Positions 11,362 to 23,012 of a stretch of 64,000 nucleotides of DNA are shown one piece after another. The stretch covers positions 83,363 to 147,362 of the forward strand of contig JADNYV010000084.1 in NCBI GenBank assembly GCA_015501055.1, read 5' to 3'. Every line of letters starts with the position of its first letter. The stretch's first letter is position 1. The notes under the pieces are model-generated. The model was given only the letters and a program-made list of their open reading frames with translations, was not told where the DNA came from and did not search any database. A program made the position numbers and the translations under genes. The stretch comes from Mucidula mucida (Eukaryota > Basidiomycota > Agaricomycetes > Agaricales > Physalacriaceae).

Positions 11362-13498
11362 CTATACAACCTTGCAGAAGCCGTCAGAGTCCCAGCACTC
11401 ACTTCCCACACCCTTTACAACGATAAAAAGGTCATGGGGATCATACTTGCGCTTGATCTCGCTCAGCCTATCATAGTAAGGGCCATAAAAGGTGGTCTTG
11501 AAGTTTGGCTCCAACGAATCGGCTTCGTTCGAGTACGAGCCAGCATCTGTCCCGACGACTTCTTCCATAATCGGGAGTTGAACCTTTTGGAAGCGCTCCT
11601 TGAGCGTTTGAACCTCAGACGGTTCCTTATTGTTGTCTAGCCAGGGATTGACAACGATGATCTACATGGTAGTCAGCGCACTAAATAAACAATATCAGAG
11701 CGAAGAACACGTACATGAGTCTTTGCTGTTCTCCATTTGGGATTGACGGAAGAATCAATGTAAGCGTTCTTTGAGACTTGTCCTACGAAGCCCCGGTTAG
11801 CGTGGGCACTTACGCAAGACAGAAATAGACATACCTCCACCAACTAGATGACCATACACGCTAGTCAGAGGTAAGATCAGCCTCTGAAGCACGGTTTGAA
11901 AAGGTACCCCGTACTTGGTAGACCCAGCGTCAAACAGCTTCGTGTACATTTTCCCAATACACTCCGGCGATTTCCTATAGACGTCTTCGGAGAATAACCT
12001 TGAACCCATGAACAGGTTGTCGCCAACAACCTCGTCCTGAACAGTAATCGCGTCGTTAAAGTTCTTCTCTTCAGTAACCTGATCACTAATTACGCCTCCA
12101 AGCGCCACAACATCGTCCAAAAACGGGTGCAAGCGTGCTGTCGCGTCTGACGCAGTAACCTTCGGGAAGAAGGTGGTAAATTGCAGATCTATCTCATCCT
12201 TGGACGATACATTTCTGGTAGCGAAAAAGTATTGCACCGGGTGCAGGTCGTCCATGTCAAAGATATGTTCGGCATGCAAATGCATGATGTTGCCAAACAC
12301 TGCCGAATCTTTGGCGCTGATGACCATATTAGACGCTGTGCCTGTGAAAGTGGGGAAGGTGCGGAATGTCGCGGATACGATGACGCCCCATGAGCCAGCG
12401 CCGCCACCGCGTATGGCCCAGAACACTAGGACGCAAGCTGAATAGGGAAACAAATAAGTGGGAAAGACGGGACTAACGATCACTGTGTTGAGCTTCATCA
12501 ACAGTAAGAATTTCTGCATCCCCAGTCACAACGGTGAATTCTGTGACATAGTTAGATAGTACGTTCGGCAGCAACATATGAAAACACATACGAAGGACAT
12601 TGTCGGCCGCCAAACCAAGAAGAGGCGAAAGCGGCGAATGTCCGCCTGCTTGTATGTATCCTCCTGCGGCGATGACAGTACCAGCAGCTCCTCCTCCAAC
12701 AATCTTGCCCTCAGCCTTAGCCGCTGGGTACAGGGAATTCAAACGAACGCCGCTACCGATGGTCACTGCCGAGCCTTTGCTGTGAGTGCCGATTTGGAAA
12801 TCATCAGAAAACGAAATGTCCCGGAAGAGATGAGTCGATATGAGCAGTGAATTGCGCGCAGTGGATCGGCCGAGATAATCGTGTCCCGAAGCCTTGACAG
12901 AGACTCTCAAGTTGTATGCCGCTGCGAAAGCAATGCCGGCCTAGGTGAAGGTTCAAAAAGTAACACGACGGATTTAGATGCTCAATACCTGGACGTCTTC
13001 AGACGTGGTGGCCAGAACTGCATATAAAGGAACATTGCCCTGTTCACATTTTCCGGTCGTATTGCGATCACAAATCTGTGGTGGGACAGATTCGTAATCC
13101 TGATGTGCCGTCAGTCCCCCGTTAATGAAAACGTAGCGAAACCGGCACCTGTTCCCAATTAACCTACGTCGTGAATTGAACGTCAACAAGTATATTTTGA
13201 GAGCAGCAGAGGAACAAACCTGATACATCGCACCAGGAATATCAGCTCGGAACATAGCACTGGTCCATTCGGCATCCGTACATCCGCCACGGTCCTTGCA
13301 AAATTGGCCAGAAGGAACAACCGTTGCAAGGCGTCCAGAGATAGACGCGTTCAATGCACTCCAAGCGTCCTGGGTAGGAAACCCTGCGTCTCCTGGTGCA
13401 TTGCGACAGAACTTCGCGCTAACTCGAAGGATGCAAGCCGATAAAGTAAGAAGCCCCTGGAAAAGACTAAATCGTGGCGGAACTTTGATGAAAGACAT
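11362..13498 (-). CDS. Secreted FAD-linked oxidoreductase (PCMH + BBE domains)
   Basis: Eight exons (13498-13220, 13163-13149, 13099-12989, 12940-12592, 12540-12478, 12425-11835, 11782-11715, 11661-11362) stay in frame for 591 aa; the second exon codes for only five residues (VNWEQ). An N-terminal hydrophobic stretch (about residues 12-28) is a signal peptide. The FAD-binding PCMH domain has VSVKASGHDYLGRST, whose His is the usual 8-alpha-histidyl FAD attachment site, then an AGGYIQAGGHSPLS loop and LFWAIRGGGAGSWG. The C-terminal WLDNNKEP and YYDRLSEIKRKYDPHDLF match the berberine-bridge (BBE) domain. The Cys used for bicovalent flavin attachment is not apparent (GGGAAGTV), so a single covalent link is expected. 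The substrate is unknown. Such enzymes often oxidise sugars or secondary metabolites. Confidence 0.9.
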
Positions 13499-13532
13499 GA
13501 GAGCAGTAGCGTCCTGGATTAAGGTAAATCGT

Positions 13533-13540
13533 TTTTATAC
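13533..13540 (-). promoter_or_regulatory. Candidate TATA box of the FAD oxidase gene
   Basis: TATAAAAA on the minus strand, about 35 nt upstream of the start codon at 13498. The spacing would imply a very short leader, so the true start site may be slightly further downstream or a longer leader may be used. Confidence 0.35.
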
Positions 13541-14680
13541 TTACTCGCAAAAGATCGTGAGACTGCGGAAAGATTCAGTTTCATTGACACAACTGAGAGA
13601 GACTTAGCGGATATCGCTCACCACGATTTCTTGTCAGACATCTTTGCCTCTATCTGGTTCTGCGTTTGACGTATCAGATTTTGTGATAACTGCGGCGTAG
13701 CTCATACTCAAAAGTATATATCGTGTAGCGCTAAAGAAGTGCAAAATTGGTGCTGATGTTTCATTGGTTTCAAACGCTACACACTCGTTCGTGGATATCC
13801 GGTACGTAGAGTACATCGCGAACGTTTGTGCGCCTTTAGTCAGGGATCTGTGCCACATCCGTGGGAGCAACTGGCGGCCGCTGGTTATTGACCGTACGCG
13901 TGATGTCGTCCGGGCTCTCGCGTCTCGTGCATATATAAGCTGCTTTTCGGGTGAGTGCCTGTAATCCGATGGCACCGAGAGATGTGACAGCTCAAGACGT
14001 CTTCAGTACGCGCAAATCCCATTGCTATGTCTGTACGCATTTCAAATGAAGGTTGGCCACTAAAACTCAGGAGGTCGTGTCGGCAGTCACGTTCATGCCC
14101 TGTTGCTAAATGATGCGTGAATTTTAGTCTGTTATCTGCTTCATTGCGCGCACAGTATGGCGCATAGTCGAGCAGGCAGGACTCACGATGAAAGACCGTG
14201 GGCGTCCAGAAATAAGAGGTCGTGTTTGTTTATTGTTTGGCTGTGAGCGCATCTACGATCACGTTGACTGCTTGGAACGCCACCACTTCCGGGCCTGGGG
14301 AACTGTCTCGACGCATCTTTTTGGGCTGGCTAGAGGATGAAGTCCTAGCCCTTTTCTCGCTGCGTCCCGTACCAAATTAAATAGCACCTACGTCCACTGT
14401 GAATGACCGTCCTTTCGCCACTCTTTCTCCTTATCGTAGCCGCTTACTCTGTGGTGTGTGTCATTGCCTGTATCTTAATGCGCACAAGGAGGAGATAACG
14501 ACGTACGGACAGTTGGACTGACGTCCCTACTTTAGCATCAACCACTTGAACGTTAGATTGATACCTTCGGAGCTCGGACCGCACCACTGGCGAGGATAAT
14601 CGCTTCAAGTACACACTAGTCTTAATTTCTCGCTCCTTCGCTTGCTCACTCGTGTCCTCTTATCAGGTAGACTCACCCAA
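13541..14680. other. No gene recognised (intergenic, divergent promoters)
   Basis: About 1.1 kb between the divergent FAD oxidase and GT61 genes. Short open frames on both strands have no recognisable product. The last 130 bp (from about 14560) contain the block duplicated at 10.95 kb and are probably part of the GT61 promoter. Confidence 0.4.
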
Positions 14681-16404
14681 ATGCCTCGTCGCACTCAGTA
14701 TATCGCAGGCGCTCTCATATTTTTGGCGGTCTGCCTTTTCTGGATCCCATCGAATCTCGCGACCCTGCCTCGCGTCTTGTCTCCTACCATTTCGCCAGCG
14801 AGCTTGCCGACGGTTCAAAATGGCTTTTTAGAGACAACAATACCTGGAAATGCAGTTGCTCATGGATTTACAGTTCTGGATAACGTCTATTTGAGAGAAG
14901 GGACGTTCTTTATCGTCACAAAGAACGAAAGCGCGTTTCCTGAGCGCCGGTTCATTATATCACGTCCTGTTGCACTGGGACGAGGCGATGAACCGACAGA
15001 CAAGGTAGTTTCGACTATTTTCCATGCTTTTTTATATGACCGCCTTTTCTAGGAACTTCAATTCATCAATTCAGACGTAGCAGAGGAAACTCTGGGAGCA
15101 GAAAATATACCACTGCGAGGGAATACGGTCATTATTTACGACTCGCCCACCTTTATAAGGGTCTCGTTCATTCCTTTTACCCACAAGCTCAGCTCAGCTC
15201 AATTGACCTCAGCATCTATACCACTGGTTCGGAGAAATCATCCTTGGGTTCTGGCGTGTCTATTCCAAGCTTGCTGATAGCGAGGGATTAATTCCACCTC
15301 CTGACCGATTCATTATACCTGTACGTCCCATGTACAAGTATTTAGCTAGTACTTGACTGACGGAATGTTGGTCTAGTTTGCTTCTTCAAGCGGATGGCGG
15401 GATGGTCCTAACGTAGATGCTCTTCTCATGCGTGCGGCTTTCCCGGATGCCTCTATCGAGTGTTCCGAATTCTGGGACGACTTGCAGGCCATCGACAGAA
15501 CTATCAAGTTCGAAAGACTGGTCATCATAAACCGGGCCGCTGCTCACAGACAGTAAGCTTTTCGTCTGACGTTGAGACGTCCGCTTAAGTCCCGCTTCGC
15601 GTTACAGCCGTCTCGGAGACGTCTGGTACAAGATGATAGCCAGTACCATGGCTCTTACTGTTGCCGACGACTTCTGGTTACCCATACGCGAATCGATTGT
15701 TCGCAATCTGATCGGTCGCGTTCCAGTGATCACGGACAATGTGCCGGTGGTAACATATGTGTCTCGGCAACGAGGGAGCCGGCGGCGTTTGCTGGATGCT
15801 GATCATGAAAATCTAGTCGCGGCGTTGAGGGAACTGTGCGACAAGGATATTTGTGACTTACGAGTAGTCGAACTGGAGACTATGTCGCTGCGGCAGCAGG
15901 TCGATACAATGGCCAGGACAACAGTATGTCGCTTCTCGGAATAATGCCAAACTGCTAATCAGCGAGGTCAGGTCATGATTGGCGTCCATGGTAATGGGCT
16001 TACCCACGAACTTTGGATGCCTCGAACACCGAAGTCGACCGTTATTGAGATATTCTATCCGAATTGTGAGCAACTTCACGCGCATTTGAGTGTTTGCATA
16101 CATACCGCCGTAGGCTATCTCTTCGACTACGAAATGCTAGCACGTAACATGGGCCACAAGGTATTCAAATCATCTTTTCTATTGACGTTCCTGTCATCAT
16201 TTGTAGCATTATGCTGTTTGGAACGATACGCTCTTGACGTACCCCAAGGGCGAATGGCATCAGGTAGAAGGCTTCACCTAGTCGTAGACCGCTTGCTAAA
16301 TTCTACAGAAATTCGGTGCCGATGATCCAGAGTTCCAGGGTGTGAAGATTCCAGTGCATGGTCCGTCGGTGACTCGTCTCATCAAGGAACGGTTGAGCGA
16401 GTAG
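14681..16404 (+). CDS. GT61 (DUF563) glycosyltransferase, type II membrane protein
   Basis: Nine exons (14681-15004, 15053-15160, 15213-15320, 15377-15552, 15608-15923, 15963-16065, 16114-16160, 16207-16263, 16309-16404) give 444 aa in a continuous frame. Residues about 7-28 are a single membrane anchor, as in Golgi glycosyltransferases. Family signatures follow in order: YLREGTFFIVTKN, a HLYHWFGEIILGFWRVY segment, YVSRQR, and MIGVHGNGLTHELWMP with EIFYP near the end, characteristic of GT61/EOGT-like enzymes that add xylose or N-acetylglucosamine in the secretory pathway. Intron 2 uses a weak GTCTCG donor, chosen because it alone restores the FIRHLYHW motif. The exact acceptor and donor sugars cannot be read from sequence. 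Confidence 0.88.
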
Positions 16405-16829
16405 ACACGCTCATACCTGAAAGCCAATGTAATCGGCAACTAACATAGACTGTGATCTGCGGGCATCCCGATTGTGCCTTTCCTCCGCGATCCCTCAGTA
16501 TGCGTCTGGTAGCGTACCTTTGCACTCTAATCTCACATCGAATCATGAATAAGAGCCCAAAAATAACTAATCCGCCGATAGCTCGGGATATGTCTGGTTC
16601 GTCCAAGTAGTGTTTCCCTCGAAAACGGGAATTGCTTGCTAATTTCGTGATAGTCATGATACGAGCGAGCGTGCCAGCACCTGATCGGCTTGCTAATGAA
16701 GACACGTTTAGCACCATGATGTACCGCCCGCGGGTCAAATACCTTCAAAGCACGCTGACAACGACAGGTATTCCCCAAAATCAGTGCCGAGTCGCTTGTA
16801 CGATCTGTCGTCATACAGATGCATACGCG

Positions 16830-16837
16830 TATAAAAG
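16830..16837 (+). promoter_or_regulatory. TATA box of the aldo/keto reductase gene
   Basis: TATAAAAG about 45 nt upstream of the ATG at 16882, followed by a pyrimidine/A-rich leader ending in ACAAGATACA before the start codon. Position and sequence fit a strong fungal core promoter. Confidence 0.5.
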
Positions 16838-16881
16838 GAACTCAGACGACGGCAAATTCATTCATCTACTAACAAGATACA

Positions 16882-18350
16882 ATGTCTTTCGCTGATACTA
16901 CCACGACCGTCACGCTCAATACGGGCGCTAAAATGCCCATCGTCGGTATGTCAATATTCAAGTCGACCATCCGCTTGACGTGGAAGCTCACACAAGTCGA
17001 TAGCTATGGGAAGCGGTATTGTCAGTTTTGACCCCGCAGACCAATTTGCAGCGCGGGAATGGTTATTCGATGCCTTAAAGGTTACCTACATTCCACAGAG
17101 ACAAAATTTGTGACCGGCTCATGATCAGGCTGGATATAGACACATCGACACTGCTGCCGTTTACGATGAGTTTGTCACCTTCTTGTCAAAACATGGTGGC
17201 TCCAACGGCGGCTTTTACAGGCACTGAGGCGTCGGTGGGCGTAGCCGTTCGCAAGTCAGGTATTCCCCGTCATGAGGTGTTTGTGACGACGAAGCTACCG
17301 TAAGTCTCTTGCGTTCATTGACTGGGCTGCTGGCTGACAACATATCCTTATGTCAGATTTACTGGCTTCACGCGCGTTAAACAGAGCTTCGAACATAGTC
17401 TGAAAGAATTGGATCTTGAGTATATCGATCTCGTACGCCCTTCTTCATTACTCGTGCTGTAGCTTACTTGTTTCCTAGTATCTGATTCACAATCCCACCC
17501 CGGTCGTGTATGAAGGTGCGTCATGATCTCTGTTTCCGCCCGAATCAATGTGTAACCTCAGCGACTAGAGGGGAATCCTTTTCCTACAAACCCCGACGGA
17601 ACGACGCGTCTCGACAACAGCGTCAATTTCATTGATGTCTGGGCGGAAATGGAAGCTCTACTCGAAACCGGAAAGGTCAAAGCCATTGGCGTCAGTAATT
17701 TCTCTCCCAAAACGTGAGGACATATGCTTTCCTGCTTCGGTGCGCTCACAGTAATGTCGATAGCCTTGATGAGCTCCTCAAAACGGCTAAAGTGGTACCT
17801 GCAGTGAACCAGGTGGAGTACGCGCTTTTCCCGTAGCCTCGGAATGTGCGCTGAAGAATCCTTGACATCAGAGTGCACCCATACCTCGTGCAGGAGGAAC
17901 TTCGCCAGTACTGCAAGGACAAGGGCATCGTGATCACCGCGTACACTGCTTCCGGTCCAGATGGGTTTCCCCTTCGTATCCGGTTCGTTACTGATATGTA
18001 GTCCAGGTCGCGATGCCGTGCGCAACGACCCCAAGATCGTCGCGCTCGCCGCTAAATACAATGTGACACCTACCCAGCTTGTCCTCGGATGGCAGCTTAC
18101 TCGTGGCGTACCGATTATTACGCAAAGTACCAACGCTGGACGGCAGAAGGAGAATTTGAAGGTAATGTCGACGTTCTTTTCTTGCCGCCGGTAGTAGCGA
18201 TACTCATGGGAACCTGTCTAGCTTCCGGTTATCGCGGCCGAGGATGTGACGCAGATCAACGCGCTGGATTGTGGCGAGCGAGTAATCAGCAAGCTCTTTA
18301 TGGTCAATGGGACTCTATTTGGATGGACGTATGAGCAATATGGATGGTAG
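16882..18350 (+). CDS. Aldo/keto reductase
   Basis: An intron-rich gene whose exons together give the complete AKR fold. The start [22 protein letters not shown] is followed by [13 protein letters not shown] (catalytic Asp and Tyr), VFVTTKLP (Lys), YLIHNP (His), [24 protein letters not shown], and the NADPH-binding [17 protein letters not shown] near the C-terminus. All four catalytic tetrad residues are present. It resembles fungal xylose/glycerol reductase-type AKRs of about 320 aa. Most introns are clear, but the junction after VYDE (about 17165-17230) is ambiguous. The obvious GTTTGT donor with the TTTACAG acceptor breaks the frame, whereas GTCACC with CACTGAG keeps it. A TATA box lies 45 nt upstream. 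Physiological substrate unknown. Confidence 0.85.
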
Positions 18351-18570
18351 TTTGGTAGTGCTGGATCCTTTTCCTAACAAGACGTAATCCTGTAGATGCA
18401 GAAATATCTGTCCACGAATTAGGTGAAACTGAATAAAACTGAAATACTTAATAAGAGCTGTCTTTCAAGAGAGTAGAGCTCCAAGGCACATCATGCAGTA
18501 CCAAGGTTGCGACCTAAGGATTACATTGCGAATGAGTACTGGTAACTCAGACGTCGAAGTGAGTAGTCTC

Positions 18571-18900
18571 TCAGATTATAAACACGATGAGAGTTGAGAC
18601 CGCGAGAACGTGGGAAAGTAGACGGTCGCAGTCGGCGACTAGAGCAGTGCAGATCAAGTGCAGATTGGAACTTGAACACCAAGGACAGAGAAAACAGGAA
18701 ACCTGGTGGCAAAGCACCGCCATGAATTGCATGTTCACTGGATTGACAGCTGCAGCCAGCGCTGGAATGCCCCCATGTTTCCCATTCTTCAGGTTACATG
18801 CAAGGATGTTATCACCTGCGTGTGCCAGGGTAAGGAGCGCTACAAACTGGGCGGACATGCCAGAAGAAGTCGCGATAATCGCATGATCGACGCGTCGCAT
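18571..18900 (-). pseudogene. Relic of O-acetylhomoserine sulfhydrylase-type PLP enzyme
   Basis: The minus-strand frame contains IIATSSGMSAQFVALLTLA followed by HAGDNI, the signature of Cys/Met-metabolism PLP enzymes (O-acetylhomoserine/O-acetylserine sulfhydrylase), with a weakly related stretch just upstream. Nothing else of the approximately 430-residue enzyme (no lysine PLP site) is visible around it, so this is a fragment of about 35 recognisable codons. The rest of the frame toward 18571 is unrelated. Confidence 0.5.
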
Positions 18901-19191
18901 CGCGTACCAGGAATTTCTCTGTTAGTTCCTCGGTTTCATACTCACGTGTTTATCCAACCAGTGCACGAAATAAAAGCCGATAAAATAGAAATGTACATTT
19001 GAATGTAAAAAGTGTGAGTCCGTGTGCGTGATAAATGGCGGGATGATCTAAACTAAGGATGCTGTAATCGAGCTGTTAGCGCTCACAAACGTTTCGACAG
19101 ACTGATGGCAAACCTGTGTATTTCTATAATGGGGGAACTAGTTGCTATTTGAGCGGCGTTAGGCTAACGAACGTGCGCAAAAGTACACACC

Positions 19192-19863
19192 TTACAGTCG
19201 TGGCGTAGACACTCGCGACTCGGGAGCGTACTTGGCCATCTCGTTCTCCTTCTTCGCGAACCCACACTTTTCATAGAACGCTACAACCAAGAAATGATTA
19301 GTTTTGGTTTCAAAGCCCATGTCTCACTCACGAATGTTCGAATCACTGCAGTTTAGAATCGTCTTGTAGCACCCACTCCCCTCACTTATCCCCGTCAACG
19401 CCTGGATGATGCGCAAGCCGAGCTTCTTGCCCTGCTGGCTCTTGTCCACCGCAATGTCCTCAATGTGGCCGACGCTGCCGAGGCCACGTAAGAACTTGCG
19501 CTCAATGAAGACGCAGCCGACGGCGACGATGCGGTCGCTCGCCTTGTCGATGATGACGATGGGGTAATACGTCCGCTGCGCGTCGCGCATGGCGTGGAAC
19601 TGGTCGACCCATGCGGCCTCGCCAGGGTCCGTGACGACGGTCAGCACAGACAGAACGGCGAGGTGCCCGCGGTGGTAGTCCGTCGAGGCGAGCGGGCGAA
19701 TCTACGACCTCCATGAGGCAACCGCCCAGAATCAGGAGCCAAGGGAAATACACACATGTAGGTCCTTGTGCAGCTCCCTCCTGACCTCGTTGGTAATGAT
19801 CTCCGGGCTGAAAAGCAGCTCGAGCTCGCTGTCGGGCGTGAATTTCGATGTTTGAAGAGCCAT
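19192..19863 (-). CDS. GNA1: Glucosamine-6-phosphate N-acetyltransferase
   Basis: Three exons (19863-19756, 19701-19332, 19280-19192) encode 188 aa, typical for Gna1. It transfers acetyl from acetyl-CoA to glucosamine-6-phosphate in the hexosamine pathway to UDP-GlcNAc, needed for chitin and N-glycans. The GNAT fold is complete: VLTVVTD and the W-x-x-x-F segment, IVAVGCVFIERKFLRG, GHIEDIAVDKSQQGKKLG (acetyl-CoA pyrophosphate loop Q-x-x-G-x-x-L/G), and YKTILNCSDSNI-PFYEKCGF at the C-terminus, all diagnostic of Gna1. The start at 19863 is the first ATG of the open exon. The product is cytosolic. Confidence 0.93.
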
Positions 19864-20021
19864 GGTAAATGGATTGAATGAAAGTAGAGAAATTGAAGGG
19901 TTTGAAGAGAAAAGGAGTCAAGAGGTTGAAGATGAAAGTTCGTTTTAAACCCGTAGCCAACGCTGCGTCACTATAAAGCGCACTACAGCCACCGATCAAA
20001 AGGTCTCAACTGGCTCTCAAC

Positions 20022-20518
20022 AGGACCCTGGATAATACACTGACATCGTTGATCCCGAATTTCTAAAAATTTCGTCCTCATGTCCGACAGGCTTAGGCCT
20101 TCTGTGTCCGACTTTTCCTCAAGGTTTGGGCCCAAAAATCGCTTCATGTCCGACTTTGGCATGAGGGTTCCGCCCAAAATTTCCCGTCAGATGGACCCTT
20201 TTCAGATTTTTCCGGGCTGTCTACAACAAGTTTCGATCGCCTGAGCCACCCGAACCGCAAGGCCTCCCGCTGGAAGAGTTTCCGCTGAGCCAACAGTTAC
20301 ATCCTGGGAGCGCTCAATAGTGGCTGACACCATGTCCGACACCCAGCTGACACCTGGATGAGGGTTTCTCACCCACCTCGCCCCATGTCCGTACACTGGA
20401 TGAGGGTAGGCGGTGCGGAAAGAGCTCCATGTCCGACTTTTCCTCCAGGTTTGGGGCAAATTTTGCGTTCCATGTCCGACTTTGGGATCAACGATGTTAT
20501 TGTATTATCCAGGGTCCT
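20022..20518. mobile_element. Non-autonomous hAT-like MITE, 497 bp, with 8-bp target-site duplication
   Basis: The two ends are near-perfect inverted repeats of about 34 bp, beginning AGGACCCTGGATAATACA at 20022 and reading inward from 20518 on the other strand, with only a few mismatches. The element is flanked by an identical 8-bp direct repeat, CTCTCAAC, at 20014-20021 and 20519-20526. An 8-bp duplication is typical of the hAT superfamily. No transposase is encoded. The interior holds at least six copies of TGTCCGAC, all in the same orientation (for example near 20081, 20106, 20147, 20333, 20430 and 20473), possibly subterminal transposase-binding sites. The intact duplication and similar ends suggest a fairly recent insertion. 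Confidence 0.85.
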
Positions 20519-20526
20519 CTCTCAAC

Positions 20527-21149
20527 GAACTTTACAATGATATCTCTCCTCGGTAAGTGGATTGTACGAGCGATCAGGCTGTTATGGCGAGTTCCGTTCT
20601 TTTATGCCCTTTCCCCGATGATAGCTGGCAACTTTTGCTACATCTAGAGTATGCCTCCATCCATAAAGCATCCGAAAAGATTGTGCAATTTGAATTCTCG
20701 CGAGTAAGTTGTAACAAAGTTCCGTTACTTGCAAAGAACAGAAAGAAAAGCTACCGCCTATTGAAACGAGGCAGACAACCGTTTGGAAAGAACAATCGAC
20801 AAAATCGTCGTTTCAAGAATATCAAGCTTACTTCTTGGACATATTACAGATAGATGCGCCCAAGACCGGCATGATTCTTCGGCGCTCGTTCAACGCCTAC
20901 AGACCCGAGATGTCATCACACTACAGCGGTGCAATGCATCGACCCTAACATGAAGGAACTGAGAAATGGCAACAGACTTGTTGTTCTTCCGAATCCTAGA
21001 TGGCTCAACAACAGACTAGTTTATCGCGGCAGCGATACCTCAACCTGCCTCCGTGAACGCCGCCCAAAAACACAAATAGTAGTCCAGGCCTTACGATCCC
21101 CGAATGCCACGACTGGAACAAATTCATAACCTTCGCAAGAATAGTGTAT
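20527..21149. other. No gene identified; possible unassigned exons
   Basis: About 620 bp between the MITE and the end of the aspartokinase gene. A plus-strand frame of about 98 codons (20557-20853) and a second frame near 20740-20930 (PPIETRQTTVWKEQ region) are open but not recognised. I cannot support a gene here. Confidence 0.35.
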
Positions 21150-23012
21150 TCAAAACAACCAAGGACCTACTACCAAACAGATCATCAGTATCTCTGATAT
21201 CCAACCAAAGAAAAAGAAACTCACTTCGCTGCGGTGCAGGCTGCAAACAGCTCGTATGAATCAAATTCAACGCCTTCACCGCATCCTTCCCTTCAATGAC
21301 ACACGAAATATTGATCTCGCTCGCGCCCTGACTGATCATCTCAATATTCACATTCCCTTTTGCCAGCGTCGTAAACATGCGTCCCGCAATCCCAACCATA
21401 TTGCGCATATCCTTCCCCACCAAAGACAGGATCGCCATGTCCTCGTGCACAGTCACCGACCCGCTCCTGCGCAGCTCCCGCACAAGCCTCTCATGGATGT
21501 GTTTCCCCGTCGCGAGCTCGAACGCCATGCTGACATGCACCTCTGACGTGCTGATGAGGTCCACAACGACGCCGAAACGGTCGAGGGTGCTGAATATACC
21601 CGCGAGAAACCCGTGCGAAACGCTTTTCCTGTTCGAGTTGACGTTCAGGACGATGATGCGCTCCTTGATCGTCACCGCCGTCGCGTGCTTCAGATGGTCT
21701 AGCGGGCCCTTTCTCGCCTCAAGCTCTAACAGGCCTTCCAGTCCTCGCTCGCGGGCTCCGGCACGCCGCCTTCTACGTTCTCCTGTACGCCATCGGGGTA
21801 TATGACTGTCCCCAACCCTTCTGGTCGCTCAACGTTCTTGATCCGGATAGGAATCCCCCGTCGGATGACCTGCTCCATCGTGAAAGGATGCACAACCTCG
21901 CTGCCATAATACGTCAACTCTGCTGCCTCGTCTGGGGATATGAGGGGTATGACGCGGGCAGTGGGCACCTTGCGCGGGTCGGCGGTGAATATCCCGTCGA
22001 CCTCTTTCCAGATTTGCAGCTCAGCGGCAGAGAGCGCGACCGCGAGGAGGGCGGCGAGGAGGTCTGTGTAGCCCCTACCAATCTGGGATAAGAGGGAACC
22101 TGGAACGGGGCCAAAGAATCCGGTGACCACCGGGACACGATTGCCACAGAGGCTTATTCGTTCGCCTAGGGCTACGCAGAGGCGATCGTAAAAGTTTTGA
22201 TCTAGAGTACCCGTATATGACTCGTCGTCGAACGATGGTACTATGTCTTCGAGGGAGACGTATTCCGCATCGATATCATGGTCACGCAGAACAGCAGTCA
22301 TGAATTTACATGCGAGGCGCTCTCCAAGACCAATTATAGTGTCTTGAGACCGTGGCGAGATCTCATCTATAACCTACACTCTATCAGAACAATGGCGCGA
22401 AGATTGGCGAAAAGCAGGCCTACCTGAGACGCTGACAGAAAACTCGCCAGCCATTCACAATCCGCATCTATCTCGTCTTCTAGCTCTTTTCTAATATCAG
22501 GATCCTGTATGTTTTCCTTGGCAGCATTATAATGTTCCTGTCGAACAAGTTCAACCGTCTGGTGAAAGCCTGGTAGCGACCCAATCTGCGGCGGGGACGA
22601 CGACCGAGATGGATCCTTGACGCGTCCGAATAAGCCTAGATTTGGCGTTGCTGTCCCAGAGACGGATCCCCGTTTTTTTCTTGAAGACAGAGCTTCGTCC
22701 GCTGCTCTGAGCAGCAAATTTGTCGTTCCCAGCACCTTCGTCGATCCTGATCGCGCAGAGCAGACAACCGCGACTTTATTAGAGTCGATGTAATGTCTAT
22801 GAGGCCTCAACAAAGCATCATCAAACGCATTGAATATATACACACGAAACGATATCTCGCGCGATTTGCACTGCAAATTTTCCGACGCTGGTACCGCCGA
22901 ATTTCTGCACGAGCCAAGGAGACGCTGGGTCAATGCTGTTTTGGTGCAGATTGGGCGGGGTTTGGGGTGGCGGCGTCGCCGAACTCGAAGATGCTGTGGA
23001 ATAGTCCGACAT
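21150..23012 (-). CDS. HOM3: Aspartokinase
   Basis: First enzyme of the aspartate pathway to threonine, methionine and isoleucine: phosphorylates L-aspartate. Exons 23012-22846 and 22796-22424 and the exon beginning at 22373 are clear. The N-terminus carries VQKFGGTSVGKF, then VAVVCSARSG, VSLEDIVPSF, GRGYTDLLAALLAVAL, and EVDGIFTADPRKVPTARVI. Two C-terminal ACT domains follow: VVVDLISTSEVHVSMA and VGIAGRMFTTLAKGNVNIEM, the usual site of threonine feedback. The linker before the first ACT domain (about 21680-21760) contains an in-frame stop, so an intron must be placed there. The candidate donors and acceptors give either a very short intron of 34 nt or the loss of a Glu/Pro-rich linker. A short final exon ends at 21150. 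Confidence 0.92.
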
